The notes beneath the pieces are model-generated. The model did no database searches, was not told the DNA's origin, and saw nothing but the letters and a program-made list of their open reading frames with translations. Of a DNA stretch of 64,000 nt, positions 37,301 through 44,748 are shown piece after piece (within the stretch, counting starts at the first letter, position 1; each line of letters begins with the position of its first letter). The translations under genes and the position numbers were made by a program. The stretch is from positions 372,001-436,000 of the forward strand of contig NZ_CTEN01000003.1 in NCBI RefSeq assembly GCF_001375655.1, given 5' to 3'. The DNA is from Streptococcus varani. GTDB lineage: Bacteria > Bacillota > Bacilli > Lactobacillales > Streptococcaceae.

Positions 37301-38748
37301 GTCTCTGTTGTATACCAACCACCAAAGGTATAACCATTTCGTATCGGATCTGTCGGTTTTGCTGAGTTTGCCAGTTCACCTTCCAGTACGTACTTAGGAG
37401 CTACATAAGGGGCACCATTTCCGATATCACCAGTATTGAACTCAATTTTCTTGGCTTCTTTAAAAATTGGATAAAATTTTGTGTCGCCAGTAATTGAATA
37501 GTTTTTAACATTTTCCTTCACAATAGGACCGCCCGGACTCAAAGACCAGCCAGCAAAAACTTCAGTTGAGGAAGGAGCTGGTGCCATGTGTTCAGACAAG
37601 TCAACGGTTCCGGGTCCATACTGTATCGCAACCTGGTGTTGCTCCAATATAGCTTTGCCTGTGGCATCATTATAGAAAGTAACATAGGCAACACGTCCAT
37701 AACTTGGGCGTACAATCACTGTTTTTTCTTCCGAAACTACAATGGGATGTTCAATCAAGACTTCATTACCCAGTGTCTTTGTCGTTGGATTATATTCATA
37801 CCAGCCATTAAAATGTTGGTCATCACCTACATAAGGGATACCTACACCGTGAAGACTTTCTCCATCTTTTACAATCTGGATATTGGTATCCGTCCCAGTA
37901 GATGTTTTAAAATAATACGGTGAGCCATTCGCATTTTCAAACTGATAGGTGATACGAGGAACTGTTGTCCCATCAGGTTGTACTATGGCATAAACAGAAA
38001 ATGAACCGGTTTCAAAGGCCACATCACTAGTTGTTGCTTTTGTTTCTTCCGTATTTTTAGATTTAAGAACCTCTAGTTGTCCATCTTCCTTAAAGTGAAC
38101 AATCTCAATTTCTTCATCAGTTACTTCAATTGGTTCATCATATAGCACTTCCACCTGAATCGGAGCTTGAGGTTGAACTTCTTTTTCACCTACCATGAGC
38201 TTAATGTCGTATAGTTTTATGCTCTTGATATCTGATTCTTTTCGTTCAACCTTTTCCAGAGCTTGTTCTTTATATGTCTTGTATTCACCACTTGTTTTTT
38301 CAATTTCTTGTACTCGTAAACTTGTTTCTTGAGGCAATCGAGCATCAGCTCCAACCACTACTTTAACTTGATAACCCTGTCCTTGATGTGTCAAAGTAGT
38401 ATCAAGATAGTTTTCAATAGAACTCACCTGTGTTTGAGTAGATGATGGTAAGGTTTCTTGACTTACCTCCGATGAGGCAATCTCAATCGAAGTCTCGCTA
38501 ATAGCTGGGGATTGGGTTGTCGAATCACTCGATTCAAAACTAGCTTCTTCTTGAGTCGTATCTTTCTGTTCTAGCTGAATCCCTGCTTGATCTACTGTTT
38601 GATTTTCAATAGTAATAGCAGGAAGAATGAGAAAATAAGTCGTTAAAAAGGTTGTCAAGAGTGCCACTGACCACATGGCACTCTTCCATCGGTATTTGTA
38701 TTTTTGATTTTTAATAGAATCTAATACCACTCTATAAATCTTATCCAC
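34390..38748 (-). CDS. Large pilus tip adhesin, LPNTG anchored, with InlB-type repeats
   Basis: A 1452-residue surface protein from a GTG with GGAGGTGAGC upstream. A long signal region (KYKYRWKSAMWSVALLT) is followed by a Ser/Thr-rich part to about 120 and a folded N-terminal domain to about 260. Then come many InlB-type (Flg_new) repeats marked by FNGWYEY, FGGWYTTETGG and YARW endings, up to about residue 1180. A DUF7601-like domain (TITITKKVIGNQSDKN) and a CnaB domain with E-box YYIVETKAPDGYN lead to LPNTG and a membrane helix. Adhesin function at the tip is inferred from size, order and domains. Confidence 0.9.
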   Translation of the reverse strand: MDKIYRVVLDSIKNQKYKYRWKSAMWSVALLTTFLTTYFLILPAITIENQTVDQAGIQLEQKDTTQEEASFESSDSTTQSPAISETSIEIASSEVSQETLPSSTQTQVSSIENYLDTTLTHQGQGYQVKVVVGADARLPQETSLRVQEIEKTSGEYKTYKEQALEKVERKESDIKSIKLYDIKLMVGEKEVQPQAPIQVEVLYDEPIEVTDEEIEIVHFKEDGQLEVLKSKNTEETKATTSDVAFETGSFSVYAIVQPDGTTVPRITYQFENANGSPYYFKTSTGTDTNIQIVKDGESLHGVGIPYVGDDQHFNGWYEYNPTTKTLGNEVLIEHPIVVSEEKTVIVRPSYGRVAYVTFYNDATGKAILEQHQVAIQYGPGTVDLSEHMAPAPSSTEVFAGWSLSPGGPIVKENVKNYSITGDTKFYPIFKEAKKIEFNTGDIGNGAPYVAPKYVLEGELANSAKPTDPIRNGYTFGGWYTTETGGTQFNFSSMVTSDIILYARWIPATANYTVVFWQQSKLDNKNAGAGQKTYDYVGQINRTGTVESTVYLQQSDFTAPTGFYYTSARGESGTVVRADGSSIINVYFDRRLITMRFLNNNYYNTYSGIPNVTDGLWTSSTYARYVTTYTGLYGTSLAENGYTWPSSGTQNWAYYGTGGAQPGMSYLGEFILPNDSYFANETRFFRRGTQAVRYYFHKQNTDESYNNNPTDTGTGQTGNFTFTEKYTGFNVAWYTRNYAGTNTHYDTSWRRAANGAITYTYDTTYGYPLDLYIRFERKRYNIHFLDPLNNKDLVNFDPVSVLYEDTIAKYQPNTTLVKPTPSLPGYRWNGKWYKDQTLTQEIDWSITMPSHDLKAYAGWEKIRYNIVIDPGGGELLDTQATYFKLNYGEKITEYANITRNYVEDPNGEYYYRYDREDGEKTDGRHAHYTKNPTEPNVDTTKRYRYEEDAYKLIGWYYVDSDGNTRPYNFSGVVVGDTTLRAVWRRVGEYHVVYSPIVYGLDGKPILKGDGSNVQATNLPTDSNNYDDQSHSAMLTRPTASSDYRFRGWYYDGKIYNPHDSFIIKASLADSNKNITIHPVYKPVADLEVKNTKIVYDGNGGSKKITQNGTVAEVTQVTIDHLDVNSVVETPDDSYFKRIGYNLIGWNENKTSATAGQVQFGLGQKVGLDNRPDESNTLYAVWEPKVYTITITKKVIGNQSDKNRTFTFTPSDNLQDENFMLKDGENKTFINIPYGTEITIDEQEYRDFTRKETVTHRNLASGESERTYEANGLAALTVDGDIDIVFTNTRSQQRLAIQKVSVENINQPLQGAKFNIYREASDGNMEESPLYTGLTSDGNGNLRLDNANYIVAPLGNYYIVETKAPDGYNLEKEAMRVSVMSDSVTLIQNGNSAPSSSSFLENGEKLFTMKVTNSRGVELPNTGGIGRHIFLVSGLILILPAILILKKRKITRME

Positions 38749-38784
38749 ACGCTCACCTCCTTTACTATTTTTTATTCATATTCA

Positions 38785-39357
38785 TTAGTCAATTGGTCCA
38801 ATTTCATTTAGCGGCCACACTCGAAAAGCAATCTCACCAACAATCTGCTCCTGAGAAACACCTCCGATTGAGGTATTACGTGAGTCAATCGATGTCGCTC
38901 GATTATCTCCCAAAACAAAGATTTGACCGTCTGGGACCTGGTATGGATACTTAATATTACTTTCTCCTAGTGCTTTCTCCAATACATAGGGTTCGTCCAA
39001 TTTTTTCTGGTTAACGTAAACTTCCCCTTCTGAATTGACTTCAACCCAGTCTCCCGATTCAGCAATTACACGTTTCACCAGCACCTTGTTGTTGTAATAG
39101 AAGGCAATTACATCTCCCCTGTCAAACTCAGAACCTTTTAGGGTAACAACAATGTCCCCTTCCGCCAAAGTTTTATTCATTGAATGTCCATAAATTCGTA
39201 AAACTGGCAGCCACAAAACAGCAATCAGAACAGCTGTTGAAGCGACTGCCATCAAAACATAGAGGGTATTTCTAACAATTGTCCAAAATCGATGACGATA
39301 TCGTACACGATTTAATTCTTGGGATAACTCCTTAGAACTTAGCCCACGACTATTCAT
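38785..39357 (-). CDS. Pilus-locus signal peptidase I with an intact catalytic dyad
   Basis: A 190-residue type I signal peptidase of the SipA/LepB kind found in streptococcal pilus islands. One membrane helix (about 32-52) is followed by the active-site Ser59 in GHSMNKTL, Lys95 in VLVKRVIAESGD, and box E GDNRATSIDSR. In some streptococcal pilus loci (S. pyogenes SipA) the catalytic residues are replaced and the protein acts as a chaperone; here both are present, so it may cleave pilin signal peptides. It overlaps the preceding small gene by 8 bp. Confidence 0.9.
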   Translation of the reverse strand: MNSRGLSSKELSQELNRVRYRHRFWTIVRNTLYVLMAVASTAVLIAVLWLPVLRIYGHSMNKTLAEGDIVVTLKGSEFDRGDVIAFYYNNKVLVKRVIAESGDWVEVNSEGEVYVNQKKLDEPYVLEKALGESNIKYPYQVPDGQIFVLGDNRATSIDSRNTSIGGVSQEQIVGEIAFRVWPLNEIGPID

Positions 39358-39616
39358 CTTTTTCTCCTTGTGAATTCTTTTCTTTAATACTCAATAGATA
39401 TTGGTCTGCTGCCGCCTGAGCTGCCTCGAAAACACCATTCAAAGCAAGGGTTGCTTCTGCGATGGAACCCGATTCTTTTAGAGTAATCGTTTTACGGTTC
39501 AATTCATTTTGCAACTCGAGGATTTTCGCCTCTTGTTCTTCAATTTTTTCTTGCTGCTGCAGCATCAATTCTAGTAGCTGATCTCGCTTTAATTTCTTTA
39601 AATGACCCGCTTCCAT
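39350..39616 (-). CDS. Small coiled-coil protein heading the pilus operon
   Basis: An 88-residue soluble protein with a heptad-rich helix (LKKLKRDQLLELMLQQQEKIEEQEAKILELQNEL) and an Ala-rich second helix (ATLALNGVFEAAQAAADQYL). The start at 39616 has ATCAGGAGGGAAGA upstream; the longer frame covers the promoter. Similar small genes sit in front of signal peptidase genes in other streptococcal loci, as I recall, but their function is unknown. The overlap with the peptidase gene suggests joint translation. Confidence 0.75.
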   Translation of the reverse strand: MEAGHLKKLKRDQLLELMLQQQEKIEEQEAKILELQNELNRKTITLKESGSIAEATLALNGVFEAAQAAADQYLLSIKEKNSQGEKDE

Positions 39617-39647
39617 TCTTCCCTCCTGATAAAAACACATTATTCCT

Positions 39648-39656
39648 ATTATAGCA
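39648..39656 (-). promoter_or_regulatory. Extended -10 of the pilus operon
   Basis: TGCTATAAT on the minus strand, about 32 nt before the ATG at 39616; a TTG-containing -35 is weak. No regulator gene is adjacent. Confidence 0.65.
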
Positions 39657-39757
39657 AGAATCCACAACTTTGCCACTAAATAAAGCTTTAATTTTAAAGC
39701 AAATGTTTTCACTCGTCTAGTTAATGTTAAAAAAAGAAAGTAAATAGACATCTATCT

Positions 39758-39797
39758 AAAAAGCCAGAAGTCTCATTTGAATGACTTCTGACTTTTT
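39758..39797 (-). terminator. Terminator of the 92-residue gene
   Basis: AAAAAGCCAGAAGTC (39758-39772) and GACTTCTGACTTTTT (39783-39797) form a long stem with one mismatch, with T-runs on either strand. It insulates the pilus operon from upstream transcription. Confidence 0.8.
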
Positions 39798-39852
39798 AAT
39801 TTTGATGGAGTTTTATTTTATTCAATCTGATTAGTAGTCATGGAAAGCTATG

Positions 39853-40131
39853 CTAATCTCCAATTTCCACATAGAAGCTGCTTCTGCCAAAGAAGCTAAA
39901 CAAGTTTCCAAGTAAAGAACTCTTAGCGATAACTGTTTCTCCTTCTTTGACGGTGATAGTTTTACTTCGAATAAATCCTTGTCCGACTCCGACTTCAACA
40001 CTTTCACCAGTAAATTCAAATTCTTTACTTTCATTATTGGCTAAACGATCTATCTTTTCACCATTTACATAGACATCCAATTTCATGGCAAGACCAACCA
40101 TGCCAGTATTTCTTTTTACAGTAAATCTCAT
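39853..40131 (-). CDS. Hypothetical protein with N-terminal beta domain (PEGA-like)
   Basis: A 92-residue protein: MRFTVKRNTGMVGLAMKLDVYVNGEKI, then NNESKEFEF and a glycine/serine-rich C-terminus (SLLGNLFSFFGRSSFYVEIGD). The N-terminal pattern (strand, KRN, strand with a VNG turn, strand with a NESKEF end) is shared with the protein at 53793. Small PEGA-like domains look like this. No signal peptide is seen. GGAGTTTTAT precedes the ATG. The function is unknown. It is flanked by the pilus operon and a Na+/H+ antiporter. Confidence 0.65.
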   Translation of the reverse strand: MRFTVKRNTGMVGLAMKLDVYVNGEKIDRLANNESKEFEFTGESVEVGVGQGFIRSKTITVKEGETVIAKSSLLGNLFSFFGRSSFYVEIGD

Positions 40132-40448
40132 ATAAAACTCCTTTTTCTAACTTTTTAATAGCCTTTTGCCAATACTCAACTTCGCATCTTAGCGAACTAA
40201 GATCTATCAACTGCCACCTGATTTGTTTTTGATAGTTTAACTTACCCTCTTCCAGCTTCTATCAGCTTTGTCTGTTCCAAACTCTTCTCAAAAATATCAA
40301 AATATAAATGTCGAGTGGAACATAGCTCATTTGAAAAGTGTTTCCAAATGAGGCCTAACCTAAAATATAGAGAAATTTGATGGTCGTATTCAGCCATTTT
40401 TAAATTCAACTTTTTCTAACCTATTTTCCATCAATCGATCTTTCTTTT
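40132..40448. other. Gene-free gap with a short perfect hairpin
   Basis: This 317-bp gap holds the promoter side of the 92-residue gene and the 3' side of the antiporter gene. CTCATTTG (40326-40333) and CAAATGAG (40345-40352) form a perfect 8-bp stem without a good T-run. Nothing else is recognisable. Confidence 0.5.
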
Positions 40449-42512
40449 TCAATCCGCATTTTTCAAGTCATGAGGTAAAATATCATCGCTTTCCTTGAGA
40501 GAGAAGCTTTCTAGTTTATTAACATTGCTGCGTAGTCGTTTGGCAAAGCGTCTCGTGATTAGGTCTTTAGCCTGGTATTCAGAGATAATTTTGCGTTCCA
40601 AATAATAAGCACGCAGCATCTCATCAATATTTTCAGGCTTAAACCGCGCAATAATCCGTTCAACAAAGTGACCAGACTCAATAATCAGAGCGTCTTGTAA
40701 GCGGGAACGCTGCAGGTATTCGATCAAAAATTGATTGTAAATACCTTCTAGATTTTCCAAGCCTTCCATAACCAGTTCGGTATTGGAGAGATAGAGGTCC
40801 GATAACTTATCCTTACTGGCTTGACTCAGGCGTTTTTTAGCTGGTTTTCCACTAAGAATGGAGCGTAAACTAGGACCTAGAGTCAGTAGTTCTCGTAGGA
40901 GTCGGCGACCAACACGTAAGCCAATCAACATCACATATTGGAAACTAGAGACAAATCCACGGTCGATTGTCCGTTCCAAATATTTGAGATAGCGTTGGTA
41001 AATCCTATATTCCTCTATCCCGATTTGTCCCATTTTATAGGCATGTTCCAGACCATGACTTTCCACTTCCAAGACCATCAATTGCAGGTATGCTAACTCC
41101 TGCTTCACACCTTTGCTTTCCTGCAATAAAATTAATTTTTTAATGCGTTCATTGTAAATATCGATAGCCACATAAAGTGGAAATTTATCATTTGTAACTT
41201 CTATATCTTCTTCCAAGACAGCAACAACATCGTTCAAAATAGCCAGCAAAGTAACATAATCGGTGTCTGCTGCTTCCTGCTTAGCTTCAGAAAGCATAGG
41301 GAGAATTAATATCCCTGTCAAGAAACTAAGCAAGGTCACCGAACCAACGGTAAAGAGAATGAGACTATATTGATAAGCCCCAATGGCCTGGGGCAAGAGA
41401 AGTATAGTCGCAATCGAAACCGTTCCTTTGACTCCTGAAAAAGTCAAAATCATCATATCATGCCAAGCAAGTTGGGATTTTCTTCCTTTTTTCCACCAAC
41501 GGATGAAAAAATAAATAAAAATCATGACAAAGCGGATCAGGAACAAGAGGACGGTAAACAAGATCACTAGCCCTAAAAGCTGGAGATTGCTGACAGCAGG
41601 GTTGCTGAGAGCTGATTCTACAATACGGGTCAATTCATAACCGAAAACTAAAAAGACAAAACCGTTTAGGATGAAACTAATTGTATTCCAAATCGTTTGG
41701 CTAACTCGATCAACCTCTGCATCAAATAGATTGACTTTCTTGAGGCGTTTGGCTTGAGAAAGACCCGCAATGACGACCGCGATGATTCCGGAAACCCCAA
41801 GTAAACTAGCTACTAGGTAAGAGACGATAGGCAGAGATAGTTCTAATAAAAGGGCACCTGTCACATCGGCTGCATCGAATTTTTCCAACAAATCTAAAAG
41901 TGCTCTGTCCAAGAGTGCAAAGAAGATCCCTATCAAAAAGCCACCCAAGATAGCAACGACGAGCTGCCAACTAGCCTGACTCAGAGAAAAGGCACCCGTC
42001 ATCATAGCTGTTAGGGCAAATTGGAAGGCTACCAAGCCACTAGCATCATTGAGCAAACCTTCCATCTTGAGGATTTCCTCCAAACGCTTGGAAAAAGCAA
42101 AACGTTTAGATAAGGAAATAAAAGCCACTGCATCAGTCGGACCCAGTGCTGCCCCCAAAGCAAAACAGGCTGCTAGAGAAATGGTAGCTGGTAAAAAGAA
42201 ATTGGCCGCCAGTCCAAGCAAAACAGTTGGTACAAAAACAGCTGGTAAAATCAGGTAACCAATAATACTTCGGTATTTAATGAGGCTGGAGACATCACTT
42301 TCTTGCCCCTCCCGAAAGGACAAGGGAGCTACAATCAAGGCTAGAAAAATATCTGGTTTCAAAACAAAATCGATTCCCTGATTGAAAAAACCGATGACAA
42401 CACCCAAGGCAATCTGAATCAAGGGTAAGGGCATTTTAGGAAAAATACGATTAAGAATGTTGGATAAAATAAGGGTAAATAAAAATAAGATCATCAATAG
42501 GGTAACTGTCAC
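40449..42512 (-). CDS. Na+/H+ antiporter, CPA1 (NhaP) type
   Basis: A 687-residue antiporter for pH and Na+ homeostasis. The N-terminal ~410 residues form 11-12 membrane helices with FREGQESD, ALGAALGPTDAVAF and the ion-binding MEGLLNDASGLVAF (Asn-Asp pair). A long cytoplasmic helical domain follows (about 420-687), probably regulatory. The frame covers the whole family length. It starts 24 bp after the stop of the 78-residue gene and may be its last co-transcribed partner. Confidence 0.93.
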   Translation of the reverse strand: MTVTLLMILFLFTLILSNILNRIFPKMPLPLIQIALGVVIGFFNQGIDFVLKPDIFLALIVAPLSFREGQESDVSSLIKYRSIIGYLILPAVFVPTVLLGLAANFFLPATISLAACFALGAALGPTDAVAFISLSKRFAFSKRLEEILKMEGLLNDASGLVAFQFALTAMMTGAFSLSQASWQLVVAILGGFLIGIFFALLDRALLDLLEKFDAADVTGALLLELSLPIVSYLVASLLGVSGIIAVVIAGLSQAKRLKKVNLFDAEVDRVSQTIWNTISFILNGFVFLVFGYELTRIVESALSNPAVSNLQLLGLVILFTVLLFLIRFVMIFIYFFIRWWKKGRKSQLAWHDMMILTFSGVKGTVSIATILLLPQAIGAYQYSLILFTVGSVTLLSFLTGILILPMLSEAKQEAADTDYVTLLAILNDVVAVLEEDIEVTNDKFPLYVAIDIYNERIKKLILLQESKGVKQELAYLQLMVLEVESHGLEHAYKMGQIGIEEYRIYQRYLKYLERTIDRGFVSSFQYVMLIGLRVGRRLLRELLTLGPSLRSILSGKPAKKRLSQASKDKLSDLYLSNTELVMEGLENLEGIYNQFLIEYLQRSRLQDALIIESGHFVERIIARFKPENIDEMLRAYYLERKIISEYQAKDLITRRFAKRLRSNVNKLESFSLKESDDILPHDLKNAD

Positions 42513-42536
42513 AATTACCTCCTTGTCTATTTGAAC

Positions 42537-42773
42537 TTAGAGAGATTTAAAATCTGTCTTCAATTTTGAAATCTTGGCTTCAACTTCTGCCAAATCTTCA
42601 CCAGAACGCATTTTCTGGCACCGAAGCGATTCCAAATGAACCAGTTTCTTTTTAATAGCAGAAGCTTTTTTCTCATCAGAAAAACTTGATTTCCTTTCCT
42701 GATCAGCTGCTGCTTCATCCAAATATTTGGACTTCATTTGGGCTATCTTTTCCTTAACGGCTTGCGTTTCCAC
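42537..42773 (-). CDS. Hypothetical coiled-coil protein, 78 residues
   Basis: I do not recognise the family. It is highly charged and helical (KEKIAQMKSKYLDEAAADQ, EVEAKISKLKTDF). The GTG start at 42773 lies 1 bp after the mnmM stop codon, with AAGGAGAACTAGT giving a good ribosome site, so the gene is coupled to mnmM. Confidence 0.65.
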   Translation of the reverse strand: METQAVKEKIAQMKSKYLDEAAADQERKSSFSDEKKASAIKKKLVHLESLRCQKMRSGEDLAEVEAKISKLKTDFKSL

Positions 42774-42774
42774 A

Positions 42775-43332
42775 CTAGTTCTCCTTTGTTAATTTCTCCA
42801 CCATGATTAAAAATGGCGGTGTGTTGATTTGATTGAGCGGCTGGTAGAGCATGGTGGCAAAGTTATCCTGCGGTAGTTTTTTGATAAACTCTAGAACAGC
42901 ATCCTTCTCCATATCGCCACCCTCATGCCCATAATAGATCATGATGGAAATACGACCACCTACTTCCAATCGCTCCAGAATTTTCTCAATAGCAACTAGG
43001 GTCGTAGCCGGCTGGGTGATGATAGACTTGTCCGCCGATGGCAAATAACCAAGGTTAAAAATGGCGGCTCGGATTGGCTCTTTAACAAACTCATCTAGGT
43101 GCTCATGACCTATCAGATGGAGTTGGGCGTTATCGAGACCAGCTTCTGCCAAACGCTGACTGGTTTTTTCCAGAGCCTGCTCCTGAACGTCGAAGGCATG
43201 AACAAGTTTCGCACGTTGAGTTAGAAACAACGTATCATTCCCATTGCCCATCGTCGCATCAACTGCCACCGCTTCTTTATCTAAGATCTCCGCCAAAAAA
43301 TCATGGGAAAGGTGGATAGGGCGTTTAATCAT
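42775..43332 (-). CDS. mnmM: tRNA (mnm5s2U34)-methyltransferase MnmM (YtqB family)
   Basis: A 185-residue class I SAM methyltransferase that completes mnm5s2U34 in tRNA wobble bases. It has HLSHDFLAEIL at the N-terminus, the SAM loop VDATMGNGNDTLF, the acidic HAFDVQEQAL and the NLGYLPSADK catalytic region (NLGYLPG-like motif of the family). It lies 65 bp after the TIGR01212 gene, as in other Firmicutes (ytqA-ytqB). Confidence 0.92.
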   Translation of the reverse strand: MIKRPIHLSHDFLAEILDKEAVAVDATMGNGNDTLFLTQRAKLVHAFDVQEQALEKTSQRLAEAGLDNAQLHLIGHEHLDEFVKEPIRAAIFNLGYLPSADKSIITQPATTLVAIEKILERLEVGGRISIMIYYGHEGGDMEKDAVLEFIKKLPQDNFATMLYQPLNQINTPPFLIMVEKLTKEN

Positions 43333-43354
43333 AAAATCTCCTTATTTTAAAATA

Positions 43355-43372
43355 GAACTGCTCTCACAGTTC
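43355..43372 (-). terminator. Weak hairpin between the TIGR01212 gene and mnmM
   Basis: GAACTG-CTCTCA-CAGTTC followed on the minus strand by TATTTTA; it may attenuate more than terminate. Confidence 0.4.
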
Positions 43373-43396
43373 CTCATTTCCAGACTCAGAGCATGA

Positions 43397-44326
43397 CTAC
43401 TCTAACACTTTGAGTTTACACCCCTGCACTGACCCCCGTCTCTCCATTTCCTTATCAATGGCATTGAGGACTTCCCACTTGTTGAGGCTCCACATGGGAC
43501 CAATCAGCATGTGTCGAGGAGCATCACCTGTGATGCGGTGGATAATCATATGCTCTGGAATGATTTCCAACTGGTCACAAATGATGGAAACATACTCTTC
43601 TTGGCTAAGCAGCTGCAGTCTTCCTTCATGAAAATCACGTTGCATACGGGTATTGGTCATGAGATGCAAGAGGTGCAATTTGATGCCGTCAATATCATTA
43701 TCGGTCACACAGCGGCGGACATTTTTTACCATCATTTCGTGGGTTTCACCCGGTAATCCATTGATTAAATGAGCCACAATTTCCGCTTTTGGTGCCAGCT
43801 TACGAACCCGCTTGACCGTCTCCACATAGAGCTCATAAGAATGGGCGCGGTTGATGAGCTTAGACGTTTCTTCAAAGGTCGTCTGCAAGCCCAATTCCAG
43901 AGTCACATGCATGCGTTCTGTCAACTCTGCAATGTAAGTTAAAGTTTCATCAGGGAGACAATCTGGACGCGTCCCGATATTAATCCCCACCACACCCGGC
44001 TCATTGATGGCCTGTTCATAGCGCTCTCTGATGACATCAACTGTGTCATGGGTATTGGTAAAGTTTTGGAAATAGACCAGATATTTCTGAACTTCTGGCC
44101 ACTTGCGGTGCATGAAATCAATCTCATGATAAAACTGCTCACGAATAGGGGCATCTGGTGCCACGATAGCATCCCCAGAGCCAGACACCGTACAAAAAGT
44201 ACAGCCCCCTTTTGCCACCGTTCCATCCCGATTGGGACAGTCAAAACCGGCATCAATTGGTACCTTGAAAATCTTCTCTCCAAAAAGTTTGCGGTAATAA
44301 TCATTTAATGTATTGTAGCGTTTCAT
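43397..44326 (-). CDS. Radical SAM protein, TIGR01212 (YtqA) family
   Basis: A 309-residue radical SAM protein with the cluster Cys in FDCPNRDGTVAKGGCTFC and a C-terminal family part (LLHLMTNTRMQRDFHEG). YtqA-type proteins are linked by genome context with tRNA wobble modification; the reaction is not fully fixed in my knowledge. The ATG at 44326 stands 8 nt after TGCTATAAT, so the mRNA is nearly leaderless. The in-frame TTG at 44335 overlaps the -10 and is ruled out. Confidence 0.88.
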   Translation of the reverse strand: MKRYNTLNDYYRKLFGEKIFKVPIDAGFDCPNRDGTVAKGGCTFCTVSGSGDAIVAPDAPIREQFYHEIDFMHRKWPEVQKYLVYFQNFTNTHDTVDVIRERYEQAINEPGVVGINIGTRPDCLPDETLTYIAELTERMHVTLELGLQTTFEETSKLINRAHSYELYVETVKRVRKLAPKAEIVAHLINGLPGETHEMMVKNVRRCVTDNDIDGIKLHLLHLMTNTRMQRDFHEGRLQLLSQEEYVSIICDQLEIIPEHMIIHRITGDAPRHMLIGPMWSLNKWEVLNAIDKEMERRGSVQGCKLKVLE

Positions 44327-44334
44327 ATCTTTCA

Positions 44335-44343
44335 ATTATAGCA
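44335..44343 (-). promoter_or_regulatory. Extended -10 directly upstream of the TIGR01212 gene
   Basis: TGCTATAAT on the minus strand; the hexamer ends 8 nt before the ATG at 44326. There is no -35 match. Confidence 0.6.
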
Positions 44344-44368
44344 TATTTTTGTATAAAAACGGGGTGCT

Positions 44369-44656
44369 CTATTCATTTTTATCCTTGGATTGAAGGATGA
44401 GATAGATGAAATAAATCGGTGAAATCGCAAATAAGCCCAGATAAATCAACCGATAGAAAATAGCTGGCAATTTTGAAGACGATTCATTTTCAAAATGATC
44501 TAAAACCAAGGAAAAACAAATCATACACACAAAGAAATACAAGGTACCGATAATTTGTGGAAATTCAAAAAATGACTTCTCAAACATCATCAAGTAGATG
44601 AAGAAAAAACAGCCTCCTACAAAGAGAGCAATAAAGTCAAACTTCATTTTTTTCAT
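44369..44656 (-). CDS. Small membrane protein, 95 residues
   Basis: Three predicted membrane segments (about 6-26, 37-53, 68-88) with short charged loops and a polar tail (LQSKDKNE). I recognise no family. AGGAGGATTTAAC before the ATG is a strong ribosome site. It stands alone, back to back with the prepilin peptidase gene. Confidence 0.65.
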   Translation of the reverse strand: MKKMKFDFIALFVGGCFFFIYLMMFEKSFFEFPQIIGTLYFFVCMICFSLVLDHFENESSSKLPAIFYRLIYLGLFAISPIYFIYLILQSKDKNE

Positions 44657-44733
44657 GTTAAATCCTCCTAATTCACTAAATATAGCACTTTTCTAGTAAA
44701 ATTCAAGACCTTCTACTAAAGTTAGCATCCTTT

Positions 44734-44741
44734 TGCGAATA
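44734..44741 (+). promoter_or_regulatory. ComX (SigX) cin-box of the prepilin peptidase gene
   Basis: TTTTGCGAATA ends in TGCGAATA, one base from the streptococcal late-competence consensus TACGAATA. The box ends 7 nt before the ATG at 44749, so the transcript would be leaderless. Confidence 0.7.
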
Positions 44742-44748
44742 AAGAAGT

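Noticed and set aside
39831..40034. 67-codon frame overlapping the 92-residue gene
   Set aside because: It lies in another frame of the same strand and has no ribosome site; the 92-residue frame has one.
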